This document shows, in pieces, positions 20,346-32,910 of a stretch of 64,000 nucleotides of DNA. The DNA comes from Mauremys mutica (taxonomy: Eukaryota > Chordata > Testudines > Geoemydidae). The notes below the pieces were generated by a model. The model ran no database searches, was not told the origin of the DNA, and saw only the letters and a list, made by a program, of their open reading frames with translations. Both the position numbers and the translations under genes were made by a program. The stretch is from positions 279,122,045-279,186,044 of the forward strand of contig NC_059072.1 of the NCBI RefSeq assembly GCF_020497125.1, given 5' to 3'. Each line of letters begins with the position of its first letter. The first letter of the stretch is position 1.

Positions 20346-21629
20346 TCACAGGTTACCCTGCTCCCTGAGGAACCTAGCTTTCAAAGCCTCCCGGATGCAC
20401 AGCGCTTCCCGCTGGGCTCTTCTAATCGCACGGCTGTCTGGCTGGGCGTAATCAGCAGCCAGGCTATTTGCCTCAACCTCCCATCCTGCCATAAAGGTCT
20501 CCGCCTTGCTCTCACAGAGATTGTGGAGCACACAGCAAGCTGCAATAACAATGGGGATATTGGTTTCGCTGAGATCTGAGCGAGTCAGTAAGCTTCTCCA
20601 TCTCCCCTTGAAACGTCCAAAAGCACACTCCACCACCATTCTGCACTTGCTCAGCCGGTAGTTGAAGAGTTCTTTGTCACTGTCCATGGCGCCTGTATAG
20701 GGCTTCATGAGCCAGGGCATTAGCGGGTAGGCTGGGTCCCCGAGGATCACTATAGGCATCTCCACATCCCCAACAGTTATTTTGTGGTCCGGGAAGAAAA
20801 TACCTTCCTGCAGGCGTCTAAACAGACCAGAGTTCCTGAAAACACGCGTGTCATGAACCTTGCCCGGCCATCCGACGTTGATGTTGGTAAAACGTCCCCT
20901 ATGGTCCACCAGTGCTTTCAGCACCATTGAAAAGTAGCCCTTTTGGTTAATATACTGGCTGGCCTGTTGGTCCGGTCCCAGGATAGGGATGTGAGTTCCA
21001 TCTATAGCCCCACCGCAGTTTGGGAATCCCATCGCGGTGAAGCCATCTATGATGACCTGAACGTTTCCCAGGGTCACTACCTTTGAGAGCAGTAGCTCAA
21101 CGATTGCGTTGGCTACTTGCATCATAGCAACCCCCACAGTAGATTTGCCCACGCCAAAGTGGTTCGCTACTGACCGGTAGCTGTGTGGCGTTGCAAGTTT
21201 CCAGAGGGCTATGGCCACTCGCTTCTGCACAGTCAGGGCTGCTCGCATCCGGGTGTCCTTGCGCTTCAGGGCAGGGGACAGCAACTCACACAGTTCAAGG
21301 AAAGTTCCCTTACGCATCCTAAAGTTTCACAGCCACTGTGATTCATCCCAGACCTGCTGCACTATGCAGTCCCACCAGTCCGTACTTGTTTCCCGGGCCC
21401 AGAATCGCCGTTCCACAGCATGAACATGACCCATTGCCACCATGATGTCCACGGCGCAGGGTCCTGTGCTTTGTGAGAGGTCTGTGCCACTCTCAGACTT
21501 CATGTCCTCACCGCGCTGCCGAAGCCTCCTCGCCCGATTTCTCAGCATCTGACTGTGAAAAAGGTGGATGATAAGGTGCGAGGAGTTGACAACGGCCATA
21601 ACTGCAGCGATGATCGCAGCGGGCTCCAT
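20346..21629 (-). CDS. Harbinger B DDE nuclease (one nonsense codon)
   Basis: A 427-codon frame beginning MEPAAIIAAV. It has an N-terminal basic region (RNRARRLRQRGED), ETSTDWWD, an HTH-like segment (VANHFGVGKSTVGVAMMQVA), and the catalytic triad Asp210 in GGAIDGTHI, Asp298 in ILGDPAYPL and Glu334 in VVECAFGRFKGRW. These are the DDE residues of PIF/Harbinger transposases (the HARBI1 family), which cut and paste the element. The only visible break is codon 101, TGA at 21329-21327, where copies C and D have an Arg codon (CGA): a CpG-type change. Single exon, convergent with the Myb gene, with overlapping 3' ends and a minus-strand AATAAA near 20220. Confidence 0.92.
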
Positions 21630-22010
21630 TCTCGCAGTGCTGTGGCGTCCGCGATGTCACTCACCAGAAAAGGGTGCAAACAGATTTCCCGCCGGCGCTT
21701 TCAGGGAGGGAGGGCGGGAGTGACGGTTGAATGACGACAGTTACCCAAAACCACCCTCGACACATTTTTTCCCCCAGCAGGCATTGGGGGCTCGACCCAG
21801 AATTCCAATGGGCAGCGGGGACTGCGGGGACTGTGGGATAGCTGCCCACAGTGCACCGCTTCCAATGTCGACGCTTGCCCCGTTAGTGTGGACTCACAAA
21901 GTCGAATTACTGTCCTTAGTGTGGATACACACGTTCGACTTTGTAATATCGGTTCCACAAATTCGATTTAAGTAGAATCGAACTACTCTGGTAGTGTAGA
22001 CATACCCTAA

Positions 22011-22290
22011 GAGGTGAATCCCCATCCTCCTGAAAGAACTCGGCTAGCCCTTGCACTACACCAGGAGCATTGAGGATGCCAGCAGCTCTGTTGCCAACAG
22101 TCATGTACTGCCTTTTTGCAGCAGTTTCTGACCTCCTTCTCCACCCACCCCAACCCACCCCAACATGCTACCTTCGTCCTGCAAGCCTGGACAATGTCTC
22201 CTCCTCCCTGCTTCAGGTGCAGGGTGGCCATTTCTGTCCCACAAATGTCTGTGCATTTCCCCCCAAAATGTCATTCTGAGTCAAAAGAAA
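22011..22290. other. Continuation of the sequence interrupted at 17108
   Basis: Non-coding flank of Harbinger B; same unassigned DNA as 16471-17108. Confidence 0.35.
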
Positions 22291-24314
22291 ATGTCATATA
22301 TATGAAAAATTTTGTGGGAAGGACATTTAAAAAAACAACCCCATTCCGGAAGAATGAAACTTTTAAAAAAAATTTCCAGCACAACCTCCCCCAGCCACCT
22401 GGTTACCTAGCAGCCAATCAAAGGGGCTGCTACAGATATCAGGAGCTTGAAATCCCAGGGAGCCCCAGCTCCCAAGTTTCCTATCCAGCAAGCAACTTTG
22501 AGACTTGCTCACCAGTGTGAGGAAAAACATAGACAACATTTATTGAAATTAGAATATGTGGCATTGATTATAGGTAGTTAATAAAATAATTATTTATTAT
22601 TGAACTCCTGAAGTGATTCTTGTCTAACTATTAAGTATACAAGAATTCAGATAAATCAGTGTAATTTATGTATGGAATCGACAGCAAGAAATGAAATAAC
22701 ATTGACTGATTAGTTGTTAGTGGTGGTTATTGATAGACTTTTTTTCCTCTGGGTAATTAAGAATCCATACTGTGTGGTGAACCAGAAAATCAAGGTACTA
22801 TATGCAGTGATAAAAATCACTGGATGTGGCCAAAATGCACACAAAGTTGGTAGTCGAGGAGAGATTGTACTCGGCTGATCCTGTGGCTGCTCTGTGCAGG
22901 GCTACTCCCCTGCTACAAATTAAAGCAGCATAAGAGATAACTGAAATAAGATGCCAAAACCACAGCTGGGTTATAGAGGAATCATAGCTATACCCTTCTC
23001 TCCTCCATTCATACCTTTTATGCCAGCAGCATGTCAGGATGGTGGTTTAGAAACCTTTCAATTGTCCGTTTGTGATCAGAGGAATCTATTTGAGGTACCT
23101 GCCTGAAGCCAGATATGCTTGATCTATGCTCAGATTTTACTGGTGACCTGGTGCCTGCAAAATGGAGGATCTGGACTTGAATCACTGCAGGTGACAATTT
23201 GCAAATAACGGTGCCTGGTAGAAATTTGAAAAAGACAGATTGTCATTACCTAGAGAAATTCCACAAACAAGACTACATTTTAAAGCAATTACAGTTGGTA
23301 AGGGCAACATCCCCTGAGCACAAACCCCTTAAAAGCCACAAATGCCAAGTTATGGGACCTCTCCTAATTGCACCCTAAAGCTCACACAACATTTCCACTG
23401 ACAATGACAGCCTCTGCATCTACCCAAGAATTTCCTTCAACCTCCAACCGATAAGAAAACACTACACAATACATCATTCTTTCTGACAGTGTAATGCAAA
23501 TGTTACTTATAAACTCAGTGGCATTATCAAATATTCAGTGTTGGCATAATTGCAGGGTAAGTGGGAGGTGAGTTATAAGTTTGAGGGAGGAGTTTTAGGT
23601 GATAATTATTTTTTGCCTTAACACTGATTCTATTGCACTACCTTTTCTGAGTTCTGTCTGTGCCCACACACAATCTGAAGTGCTAGATTTTCCTTTGCAA
23701 AAATCTCTTTGGAGGGGTGTGGGTATGGGGGGATGATTCTTTCATTCTCCAATCCCTCACTGCAAAACAGTGCTCCCTCTATCCCATTTACTCTCAAAAT
23801 ATAAGCTGTATTACTGGCACATATTCTGGAGGTTTTTTTCTCAGAAGTACTTTAAAAAAATGTTAAAGAAAACAAACAAACACTCATGAGACAGCTGAAA
23901 ATCCAGTGGTTTCATAGTCATCCATTACTTCAGTAGAACAAAAGTTGTCGTGTTCAGTTATATGCACAACCCTACTATTTTCCATTCCAACCCTTCTTAC
24001 ATTACATCCCACTTTTTTTTTTCTCCTATGACTCAGGCTATATGCGAAACCCAGGGCCTCGTGTCTTTCCTTAGAACAGGTGCTTGGTTTAGAGGTTTTC
24101 TATGGCTAAAAAGATTATTTTCTGCAGCTGTAATCTGAATATGTGTGAGATTCTTAACTATTTCTTAGATGGCCATGTGGAATGAAAATGATGTAATATT
24201 TAATTTTGTAATAACTTTTCTTTGCAACATTTTAAGCTAGTTAATAACCTCAAACAAAGGGCAATACATAGTTGTACTCCCTCAGAAGACAGTGTTGTGT
24301 CTGATGCTCTTTGC
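22291..24314. other. Non-coding, no recognised element
   Basis: About 2 kb with no credible gene or identifiable repeat apart from AT-rich low-complexity patches (for example 22300-22370). Confidence 0.5.
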
Positions 24315-24435
24315 CAGGGGCAGCTCCAGGCCCCAGCATGCCAAGTGGCTGGTCCCGCGGCCCCTCTGCAGGCAAACCGCCGGAGGCAGCCTGCCTGCCG
24401 TTCTTGGGGCGGCAAAATCCCTAGAGCCGCCCCTG
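24315..24435. mobile_element. Short hAT-type MITE
   Basis: A 121-base element with termini caggggcagctccagg and ctagagccgcccctg as inverted repeats, flanked by 8-base target copies ctctttgc (24307-24314) and ctcgtcgc (24436-24443), 6 of 8 identical. Eight-base duplications and CAGGG-type ends are hAT hallmarks. The GC-rich centre gives spurious frames on both strands. Confidence 0.75.
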
Positions 24436-24443
24436 CTCGTCGC

Positions 24444-24946
24444 AACAACAAATGTAACAGGAAGGAACCTCCTGAACATATTGGGGTTCAAATGAATGTG
24501 TTTACTAACTACCATGCCAGGCCTGCCTACATACACAGACTGCTTCTCTGCCAGGATTCTGGTGGCTTTTGAAATATAGAAGACAGTGAGTACCACAAAC
24601 TATTTGAAGAAATACTACCCAATTCTTATATTTTGCAACCAGGAGCCAGATTTACACTCAGAATTACAATCTGTTTCCCAGTCTCCCCCTCATGATTCTC
24701 TCTCACACACACATCAGGAGGAAAGTATGTGTGCCAGTTCTATACCTGGCACAGGCTACTCCCCTGGCACATTGAGGTGCTGGAGCTATGGCTCTTACTT
24801 CCCAACCCTGCCTACCTATTCTCTTCCAACCTGCGCAGGAAGGGTAGGAGCCTTGCAAATGCTATCTTTCCTACCCCTCTACTATCTGTGATTAAGGTAG
24901 ACTACAAAAAGGAGTAAGGGAGTGCTCTCTTACTTCTCTTGCCTAA
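24444..24946. other. Non-coding interval
   Basis: No gene or named repeat seen. Confidence 0.4.
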
Positions 24947-26340
24947 GAGCATAAGAACGGTCACACTGGGTCAGACCAATGGTCCATCAAGCCCAGTATC
25001 CTGTCTTCCAACACTGAACATTGCCAAGTGCTTCAGAGAGAATGAACAGAGCAGGCAATCATCAAGTGAGCCACCTCCATCATCCACTCCCAGCTTCTGA
25101 CAGTCAGAGGCTAGGGACACCCAGTGCATAGACTTGCATCTGTGACAATCTTGGCTAATAGCTATTGATGTACCTATTCTCCATGAACTTGTCTAATTGT
25201 TTTTTGAACCCCGTTATATTTTTGGCCTTCACATAATCCCCTGGCAACGAGTTCCAAAAGTTGATTTTGCATTGTGTGAAGTACTTTGTTTTGTTTGTTT
25301 TAAACCTGATGCCTATTAATTTCCTTGCATGACCCTTGGTTCTTGTGTTATATGAAGGAATAAATTACGGGTCCTTATTCACTTTCTGAACACCATTCAT
25401 GATTTTATAGACCTCTGTCATATCCCCTCATAGTCATCTCTTTTCCAAAAGTCCCACTCTTATTAATATCTCCTCATATGGAAACTGTTCCATACCCCTA
25501 ACCATTTTTGTTGCCCTTGTCGGTACCTCTTCCAATTCAAATATACCTTTTTTTGAGATGGGGTGACCAGAACTGCATACAGTATTCAAGATGCGGGCAA
25601 ACCATTGATTTATATAATATCATTGTGAAATTTTGGTCTTATTACATATCCCTTTCCTAATGGTTCCTTGCATTTTTGACTGCCGCTGCACATTGAATGG
25701 ATGTTTTCAGAGAACTGTCCACAATGACTCCACAATCTCTTTCTTGAGTGATAACAGCTAATTTAGACCCCATAATTTTGTATGTATATTTGGGATTATG
25801 TTTTCCAACATATATTACTCTGCATTTATCAACATTAAATTTCATCAGCTATTTTGTATCTCTGTCACCTAGTTTAGCAAGATCCCTTTGTAACTCTTTG
25901 CAGTTAGTTTTGGAATTAACTATCTTGAATAATTTTGTGTCATCTGCAAATTTTGCCACCTCAATGCATACCCTGTTTTCATCATTTATGAATATGTTGA
26001 ACAGTAAAGGTCCCAGTACAGAGCCCTGGAAGACACTGCTATTTACCTCTCTCCACTCAAAAAAATTACCCACCATTTTTTCCTGTATTTTAACCAGTTA
26101 CTGATCTATGAGAGGACCTTCCCTCGTATCCCATGACTCCTTACTTTGCTTATGAGGCTTTTGCTGAGGTATCTTATCAAAGGGTTTTTGAAAGTCCAAT
26201 TCACTATATCCACTGGATCACCCCTGTCCACTTGTTTGTTGACCTGAATCAAATAATTCTAACAGATTGGTGAGGCATTATTTCCCTTTTAAAAACTTCA
26301 TTGTAAAGTTGGGTTCATCTATAAGTCTGATAATTCTGTT
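24947..26340 (-). mobile_element. CR1 LINE fragment (3' part of ORF2 and 3' UTR)
   Basis: Same subfamily as the CR1 at 11309-16470, in the same orientation. The minus strand carries VFQGSVLGPLLFNIFIND and the catalytic FADDTKLF (25849-26076), the MKFNVDKCRVIYVGKHNP segment (25657-25845) and then a 3' UTR ending at the cataagaacgg-type tail. Frames are broken. 5'-truncated at about 26340. Confidence 0.85.
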
Positions 26341-26490
26341 CTGCATGCAACAGCAGGGGACAACTTATTCCTGGTAATGGCTATCCAGTTATGGAGCAAA
26401 TTTCCAAAGCCAGTTAGGTGAAGCCAGTGTCTGACTATTTTAGGAAACACTTCTATTCCTGCCATCTTGAACAGACCTTTCCTCCGCACT
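26341..26490. other. Unassigned, possibly an old LINE tail
   Basis: One plus-strand frame gives LWSKFPKPVR followed by RKHFYSC-like residues after a shift. This faintly resembles the C-terminus of L2-like LINEs. Too short to call. Confidence 0.2.
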
Positions 26491-26514
26491 AAATAAAATA
26501 AAATAAAATAAAAC
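26491..26514. repeat. (AAAAT)n microsatellite
   Basis: Runs of taaaataaaat directly before the CR1 3' fragment. Confidence 0.85.
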
Positions 26515-26916
26515 TTACAAGGATAGGCTGAGAGAACAGGGGTTTAGTCTGCAGAAGAGAAGAGCGAGGGATTTGATAGCAGCCTTCAACTACCTGAAGG
26601 GGGGTTCCAAAGAGAATGGAGCTAGGCTGTTCTCAGTGATGGCAAATGACAGAACAAGGAGCAATTGTCTCAAGTTGCAGTGGGGGAGGTTTAGGTTGGA
26701 TATTAGGAAACACTTTTTCACTAGGAGAGTGGTAAAGCACTGGAATGGGTTACCCAGGGAGGTGGTGAAATCTCCATCCTTAGAGGTTTTTAAGGCCTGG
26801 ATTGACAAAGCCCAGGCTGGGATGATTTAGTTGGTGTTGGTTCTGCTTTGATCAGGAGATTGGACTAGATGACCTCCTGAGGTCTCTTCCAACCCTAATA
26901 TTCTATGATGCTATGA
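26515..26916 (+). mobile_element. CR1 LINE, 3' end fragment
   Basis: Encodes the last part of ORF2 ([32 protein letters not shown]) and ends with ccaaccctaatattctatga. Closely matches the 3' end of the CR1 at 6100-6476, so the same subfamily. Severely 5'-truncated. Confidence 0.9.
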
Positions 26917-29900
26917 AAATAGCAAGCAAACCCTGCCAATGCCTACCAAAAATTATCCTTAAGCAAATCAACCTGAAATAATAATTAGTGAAAATAAATA
27001 CAAATAAAATCTTAAAAATAACCCCAAAGATATCTCAAAATAAAAAACCCTTCCCTAGTCAAAGATTTTTCCCCAAAAAAGGAAGCGCAAGAGATTCTTT
27101 GAAGTCCATTATGGGCTTCATTATTATTATTGATTTTATGCAATATGTAGCAGTATAAAATCCTAAAACATACTTTAAAAAAACAACAACTAAACACTAA
27201 TAATTTTAGTCATACTTTGAAAGAGTTTTATAATGACCTCTACTACCCATTAACAGATGTAGTTGGTCATAAAATGGTGAAATATACTGATACCCTGAGA
27301 CCATGCCAGAGAAGAATCTTCACAAGCCACTGGAGCAGATGTCAGCTTCTTCCCATGTTTTGCACATATCATTCTGCACTGGAAATTGTGGACTCTGACA
27401 ACACCTATGTGGCAAAATAACAACACTTATGGAATTATGAAACAAACTAGTGAGACTATTGACTTGGTCACTCTACTTGCTGATAATGCTGAAAATATGA
27501 AAAGTACCATTTCAGGTGGTTTTTGTAAGATTCAGGAAAGTGTCCAGAATACTAAAGATAACTTCAATGGTTAATAACTGGCATTCAAGATTTCACACAG
27601 AAATTTGCCTGCATTCCTTCTGTTTCATTTCTTCCCTTATTCCTCCCTTATTCAACATTTGTTATTTTTTCCAAAATAACCATACATTGACATTTGAAAA
27701 AATGTTGTCATGCAAAACACATATTGTACTTTTCCACTTTTAGTTGCACAATTTTAAAAAATGAAAGGCCAGGTCCTTCAGCTGATATAAACCAGCATAA
27801 TTCTACCAACTGTGGATTTGGTCTTGAGTGTGAATTTTCTAACACTTAAACAAATCCAAATGTTGGTTTCTCCACCAAAGATGTACAGGTTTAATTGTAA
27901 TGTTTAATATAGAAAGTAAGAAAAGAAGTACCTCTTTGATAAGTCACTTTAAAATACCCTTCAATTCCCATTATTTTGTTCTTAAAGAAGTGATATAATT
28001 AGAGGATCAAAACTTTAATAGTTGACTGAATAGAACTTTCATAACCAAACAGCTATCAGAAATCCACTGCTTGACAACAAAAAGGCATGCATAACATTAT
28101 TTTAAAGCTCCTGTTCTGTGTTTGAATATATAGAGGGTTTTTTTTGGTTTGTTTGTTTTTTAAAATAATCCATGTGCTGAGGTAAAAAAAGCCCGAAGAA
28201 TTATTAAACATTGTTCTACATTATAAAACACAACTAATTTTGGATGGAGTGCTATTGGAACTACCATTTTCTCTTCTACTTTGCAATTTCTCAGGAAAAA
28301 TTATAGCACCCATTTTTAGACCCATAATTGCTTCTTACAATTAAAATTTAGGGAGTAGGGATAGAAAATAGAACTTGCTATGGAAGTCTGGACTCAATCT
28401 CAGCAATGGAGTCCAGGATTTTTAAAAAGGGGTGCTGAAAGTTAGGTTATTAAGTCTGTATTTAAACATTTAAATAAGATGACTGATATTCAGAAGTGTT
28501 GACCCCTTAGAACTAGCTTAGCTCCAGGCCCTAGTGTATAAAATGGAGTCAGTTTCCGGAAAGTTGTCATCCTTAGGTTCAAAAGTTGCCACCGATAAGC
28601 AGAGATCAAGCCATGCATCATTGAGGTTAAACGGACAATAAAAATGAAAAAGTGATCTCTAAACATGCAAAATCACTTAATAAAAATGACTCTGCTGGAA
28701 AGAAAATGGGAAGCAATTAAGAATCAAGATAGGATTCAAGATACCTACATTCTTGGAATTCCAAATGAACGAGACTCTGAGTTGTAGGTGGGTAGGAAAT
28801 TGTATCTTTAAGCTTCTGAAAAGGAATATTACAAACTATCCCAAGTAAATGAAGAGCAGTTAAAGTATCCCAACATGAAAAGACAAGAAAGGGGCAAGAG
28901 GGAAGGCAGCACTATTACTGCTACCCGGCCTGAAGTACATGATAGAATGAATTCTGAAAGTAGCTGAAGTCATAAGGGCTATATGATAATTGGGTTCTAT
29001 GGAGTTCTTCAAAAAATATCATTTAGTCCAGTTTCACAGCCATGTTTGAAAGAGTTTATTCTTCTTAAATGGCCATATGAAGCATCAGTAGTGGAAACAG
29101 GTGGAGTATTTCCAGGAAAATTCTGGGTTATTTATGAAGAAATGTAGATTGGCCAGATCTTGGGGTTCAGATGCCCTGCTGGTAGTGCAGATCAGGATGT
29201 GTATGCAGAGTTATCATTAAAGATCATCTTTTCCCTCCCCTGACCCTGATGCAGTCTCTGTGCAGGGCCAGTCCCTCTGTCCTGGGTTAGAACAAGTTAG
29301 AAAATCCTGAGCAAAGATCTAGCTTGAACTGGCAGCACACTGTTTTTGGGGGCCAAAACCACAACAGGAGTGGGCATGGATGTGACAGCCATGCCCCTTT
29401 ACTCAAGACAGATCCTCTTTTTCCTGCTATATCAGCAGCAGGGAGGAGTGGTCTAGAAACCACTGGATGATCCACTTGGGTGATTCTTCTAAGACAGATA
29501 CACTGGCTTTAAAGTCAGTATATGTCACTGGTTCAGCCCAAAGCAGCCTCACTAAACCAGAGAATCTGACTATTTTTTCTGTGACATTAGTTCATCTAAC
29601 ACCTAGCTGGAAGGGATATTTATAGCCAATCAATCTGGCTCCTTTGACTTCTCAGAAGAGAAAGACTGATATATTTATGTTTCAACAGCCTTCCCAAATA
29701 ATATGTATTTTGGAAACTCATTCACCATTTCATAGATTTATAGACATTAAGGCCAGAAAGGACCACTGTTAAAATTTAAGACCAATCTCCCGTATAAAAC
29801 AGACTGTAACATTTTACCCAGTGATACCTTCACTAAGCCTAGTTACTAGTGGTAGAACTAAAGCATATCTATCAGAAAGACATTCAGGTCAGATCTGGGT

Positions 29901-29989
29901 AAAAATTTTCAGACTAATAGTCAATCCAAAATTACTTGTGAATTAGACACAAATTTACAGAGTAGCTTTGCCCCTCTCTTCACTCTCAA
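26917..29989. other. Non-coding, 3 kb without recognised element
   Basis: No open frame longer than about 75 codons and no family I can name. A short (ATT)n run lies near 27119-27132. A stretch at 28680-28790 gives a faint LINE ORF1-like frame (see rejected list). Confidence 0.5.
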
Positions 29990-30440
29990 CCACCGCCAAA
30001 GTGGCTACATTCGCAAAACCAGAGAAGGAGGTGGTGATTCCGTTATTAATGTTAGCCCAATAGTTAGGGTGCTTATGTAGAAGGCAGGAGATCAAGTTTC
30101 AACTCCCCACCCTGGAGCAGGGACATGGAGAAACATCTCTTCTCCTTCAAGGTGATTGTCCTAACCACAACATTAGAGGGTATGCTGGTATGAGTGTCCC
30201 TTAATCTTTCCACTTGAAGCTGCTCCACTTTGTATAAAATACTGAAATTGTCACTGGGACAGAGAAAGAGTGACTCTATAATCTGGAGCCTAGTGCATTT
30301 ACCTAGGAAGGGGGGCAGTCTACTTCAGAGTGAGACTATGAAATTGGGTCTACCACATGAGTGTCCTAAACATGGGACTGAAGGTTAAAATGAGGTGTGG
30401 GGGGCACCTCCAGTTCTTCCTTCACCAGTCTTAAATATAG
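29990..30440. repeat. Fold-back element, second copy
   Basis: Related to the palindrome at 1684-2990. The block aatctttccacttgaagctg then ctccactttgtataaa (30212-30240) matches the hinge block near 2095-2140. The left arm (gcccaatagttagggtgc) is an imperfect complement of the right arm (about 30360-30400). Non-coding. Confidence 0.5.
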
Positions 30441-31086
30441 CCCTTCATTTCTGTTGCTTTTATTTAAAAAATGTCCAGAAACAAAACAAGTGTGTTAAGT
30501 ATTTTAGGGATTATAAACAGAATTAACTGCCATTAGGGAAACAATACTTCCTTAAAGATCTTTATTAAAAAAAAAAGTAAATACAACTATTTTGAAGGAA
30601 TTCTATTAACATTGTCATTTTATGCAAAATACATCTAAAATAAGGTATTTTTATATAAACAGCACTGGTTGTTAAAAGTAAACAGCCCATGGTATATGTG
30701 GGATAATAAACCCACCTTAGCATCCATGGAATCAAAATTACCATTCCTTTCCTATTCTTTTCTTTTAAACGAATTAATGCATTATTGATGCATTCATGGC
30801 AGCTGCTGGGGAGACAGAATTAATGTAATTCTAATTCAATTCCACCTCAGCACTTCTATATTTTAACCAATATTGTATAATTAAATGATCCTTTAAAATA
30901 AATTGAATTACTTAGAGGTCTATTCTTCTTCAGTGTACTTGAGTAATTCTCCTTGGTGTTCACAGTGCAAGAAGAATGGGGCTGTGTTTACCCTAAATAA
31001 TCCATGAACTAACCCCTATGCATTGCTTCATAGCGGATGCAGTTAGAGCAAATTCTTTATGTTCTCCTGGACATATGAGGTTCTAT
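30441..31086. other. Non-coding AT-rich interval
   Basis: No gene or named repeat seen. Confidence 0.45.
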
Positions 31087-31476
31087 GTCCTGGTCTCCAC
31101 TAGGACTTTAAATCGAATTTAGCAGCGTTAATTCGAATTAACCGCTCAACTGTCCACACCAGGAAGCCGTTTAATTCGACCTAGAGGGCTCTTTAGTTCG
31201 AATTTGGTACTCCACCCCGACGAGGGGAGTAGCGCTAAATTCGACATGGCTATCTCGAATTAGGCTATGTGTGGATGCAAATCGAACTTAGTAGCTCCGG
31301 GAGCTATCCCACAGTGCACCACTCTGTTGACGCTCTGGACAGCAGTCCAAGCTTGGATTCTCTGACCAGCCACACAGGAAACGACCCGGGAAAATTTGAA
31401 TTCCTTTTCCTGTCTGGGCACTTTGAATCTCATGTCCTGGTTGGACATCGGGGCGAGCTCAGCAGCACCTGCAACG

Positions 31477-32053
31477 ATGCAGAGCTCTCCAGCAGAGGAG
31501 TCCATGCAATCCCAGAATAGAAAGAGGTCCCCAGCATGGACAGACCGGGAAGTCCTGGATCTGATCGCTGTGTGGGGCGATGAGTCTGTGCTTTCGGAGC
31601 TGCGCTCCAACAAACGGAATGCAAAGACCTACGAGAAGGTCTCCAAAGCCATGGCACTCAGAGGATACAGCCGGGATACAACGCAGTGCCGCGTGAAAAT
31701 CAAGGACCTGAGACAAGGCTACCAAAAAGTCAGAGTGGCAAACGGACGCTCCGGAGCCCAGCCCCAGACATGCCGCTTCTACGAGGCACTGCATGCCATT
31801 CTAGGTGGGTCTGCCACCACTGCCCCACCAGTGACCGTGGACTCTGAGGATGGCATAGTGTCGACGGGCAGTTCCTCGGCGATGTTCGCCGATGGGGAAG
31901 ATGAGGAAGGGTTTGTGGAGGACGACACAGGCAACAGCGCTTACAATACCGCTTTCCCCAACAGCCAGGATCTCTTCATCACCCTCACAGAGATCCCCTA
32001 CCAACCCTCCCCGGCCGTTAACCTGGACTCAGAATCAGGGGAAGGATCAGTCG
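31477..32053 (+). CDS. Harbinger C Myb/SANT-like protein, exon 1
   Basis: Starts MQSSPAEESMQ and is fully open to a GTAAGT donor at 32054. Length 577 bases, leaving phase 1. The trihelix/Myb domain (SPAWTDREVLDLIAVW, CRVKIKDLRQGYQKVRVA, CRFYEALHAILGG) is followed by an acidic segment (DGEDEEGFVEDD) and the motif SQDLFITLTEIP, also present in B and nearly so in D. This copy keeps the segment that copy B has lost. Confidence 0.87.
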
Positions 32054-32142
32054 GTAAGTGCTATAAACATGGAAACATTTATTTTTTTAAAAACAGGAAT
32101 AAAAAATGTATAAAAACTATATAAAAACTTTTCCCTATAAAA

Positions 32143-32688
32143 CTATATAAAAAGAAGGTCCACACATATAGGGATGGAACAGAAATCCTCCTGGGACACT
32201 TCCACGAAGCTCTCGTAGAGCAGCTCGAAAAGTCTCCGCAGGAGGTTCCTGGGGAGAGGTGCCTTATTTGGTGCTCCGTGGAAGCACACTCTTCCGCGCC
32301 AGGCCATCCTAATGTACACCGGAATCATTGCCTCCACCAGCATGGCGGCATACGGTCCTGGTCTGTGCACGGATTCTCGCAGCATCCTCTCTCTCTCTCT
32401 CCGAGTGACCCGCCTCAGGGTAATCTCGTTCGGCGACTGCTGCATCTAATTAGGGCAATTAGTGTACTGTTACTATTGTGAATGCTTGACTTTTACTTTG
32501 CATAGCAATGACCTTCGTTTAACAGCCACGTGTTGGAGGCCGCAGAGGAAAAGCATACAGTGATCTTTCCCGGGCACAGCCGCGAGGGGCTGGAACAGGG
32601 TCAGACTTTATGCTTTCCAGATTGCCTTCAGCGGGAGGGCACAGCTATCCATTAACTGTTAAGCAGCCTATAGTGTAGTGCTTACCAG
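32143..32688 (-). CDS. Harbinger C third gene, nested antisense in Myb intron
   Basis: Exon 2 (32439 down to 32143) is fully open and exactly as long as in copy B (297 bases with stop). It reads EITLRRVTRRERERML, GPYAAMLVEAMIPVYI, PLPRNLLRRLFELL and ends SIPICVDLLFI. The acceptor CAG with an upstream CTAAT is conserved. The predicted first exon ends CTG|GTAAGC (32688-32680): the ATG of copies B and D is CTG here, so the spliced start is lost. An ATG at 32445 in the unspliced sequence could still start the frame. By hand count, about 57 of 93 residues are identical to copy B. Confidence 0.6.
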
Positions 32689-32910
32689 GCCTGGCTACTA
32701 CACGGATTCAGCTGTACCGCCCCGCTTGTCCGATCTCCTGTGCACGACCACAGCCAATGAAAGCGTATTCCGAAATCTCGAACTTGTCCTGAGAGCTCGT
32801 GAGACTAGGTGCCCTGTATGGTCTTGTTCACAGAAACTGACTAGACTGTGTTCAGTGTTCGCAAACATGTATCTTTTCAAGGAAATCACTTCCTTTTTCC
32901 CATCACACAG

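Larger units (their letters stand above)
17112..22007. mobile_element. Harbinger copy B, complete, three genes
   Basis: A 4.9 kb element flanked by TAA (17109-17111 and 22008-22010). Ends are ggcctggtcaacactagg and the complement of gggtatgtctacactacc, imperfect inverted repeats. It contains a Myb/SANT-like gene on the plus strand (two exons), a DDE nuclease on the minus strand, and a conserved third frame on the minus strand inside the Myb intron. A tRNA-derived SINE is inserted between the two main genes. Damage is light: an 11-base deletion in Myb exon 1 and one nonsense codon in the nuclease. Confidence 0.9.

Noticed and set aside
21701..21958. Minus-strand frames near the right end of Harbinger B
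   Set aside because: They lie upstream of the nuclease start in the subterminal region; similar frames in copy C differ in sequence and length, so they are leader sequence.
28680..28790. Possible LINE ORF1-like frame (KWEAIKNQDRIQDTYILGIP)
   Set aside because: Only one short match by eye to a coiled-coil/RRM junction of L1-like ORF1, with no supporting sequence either side.
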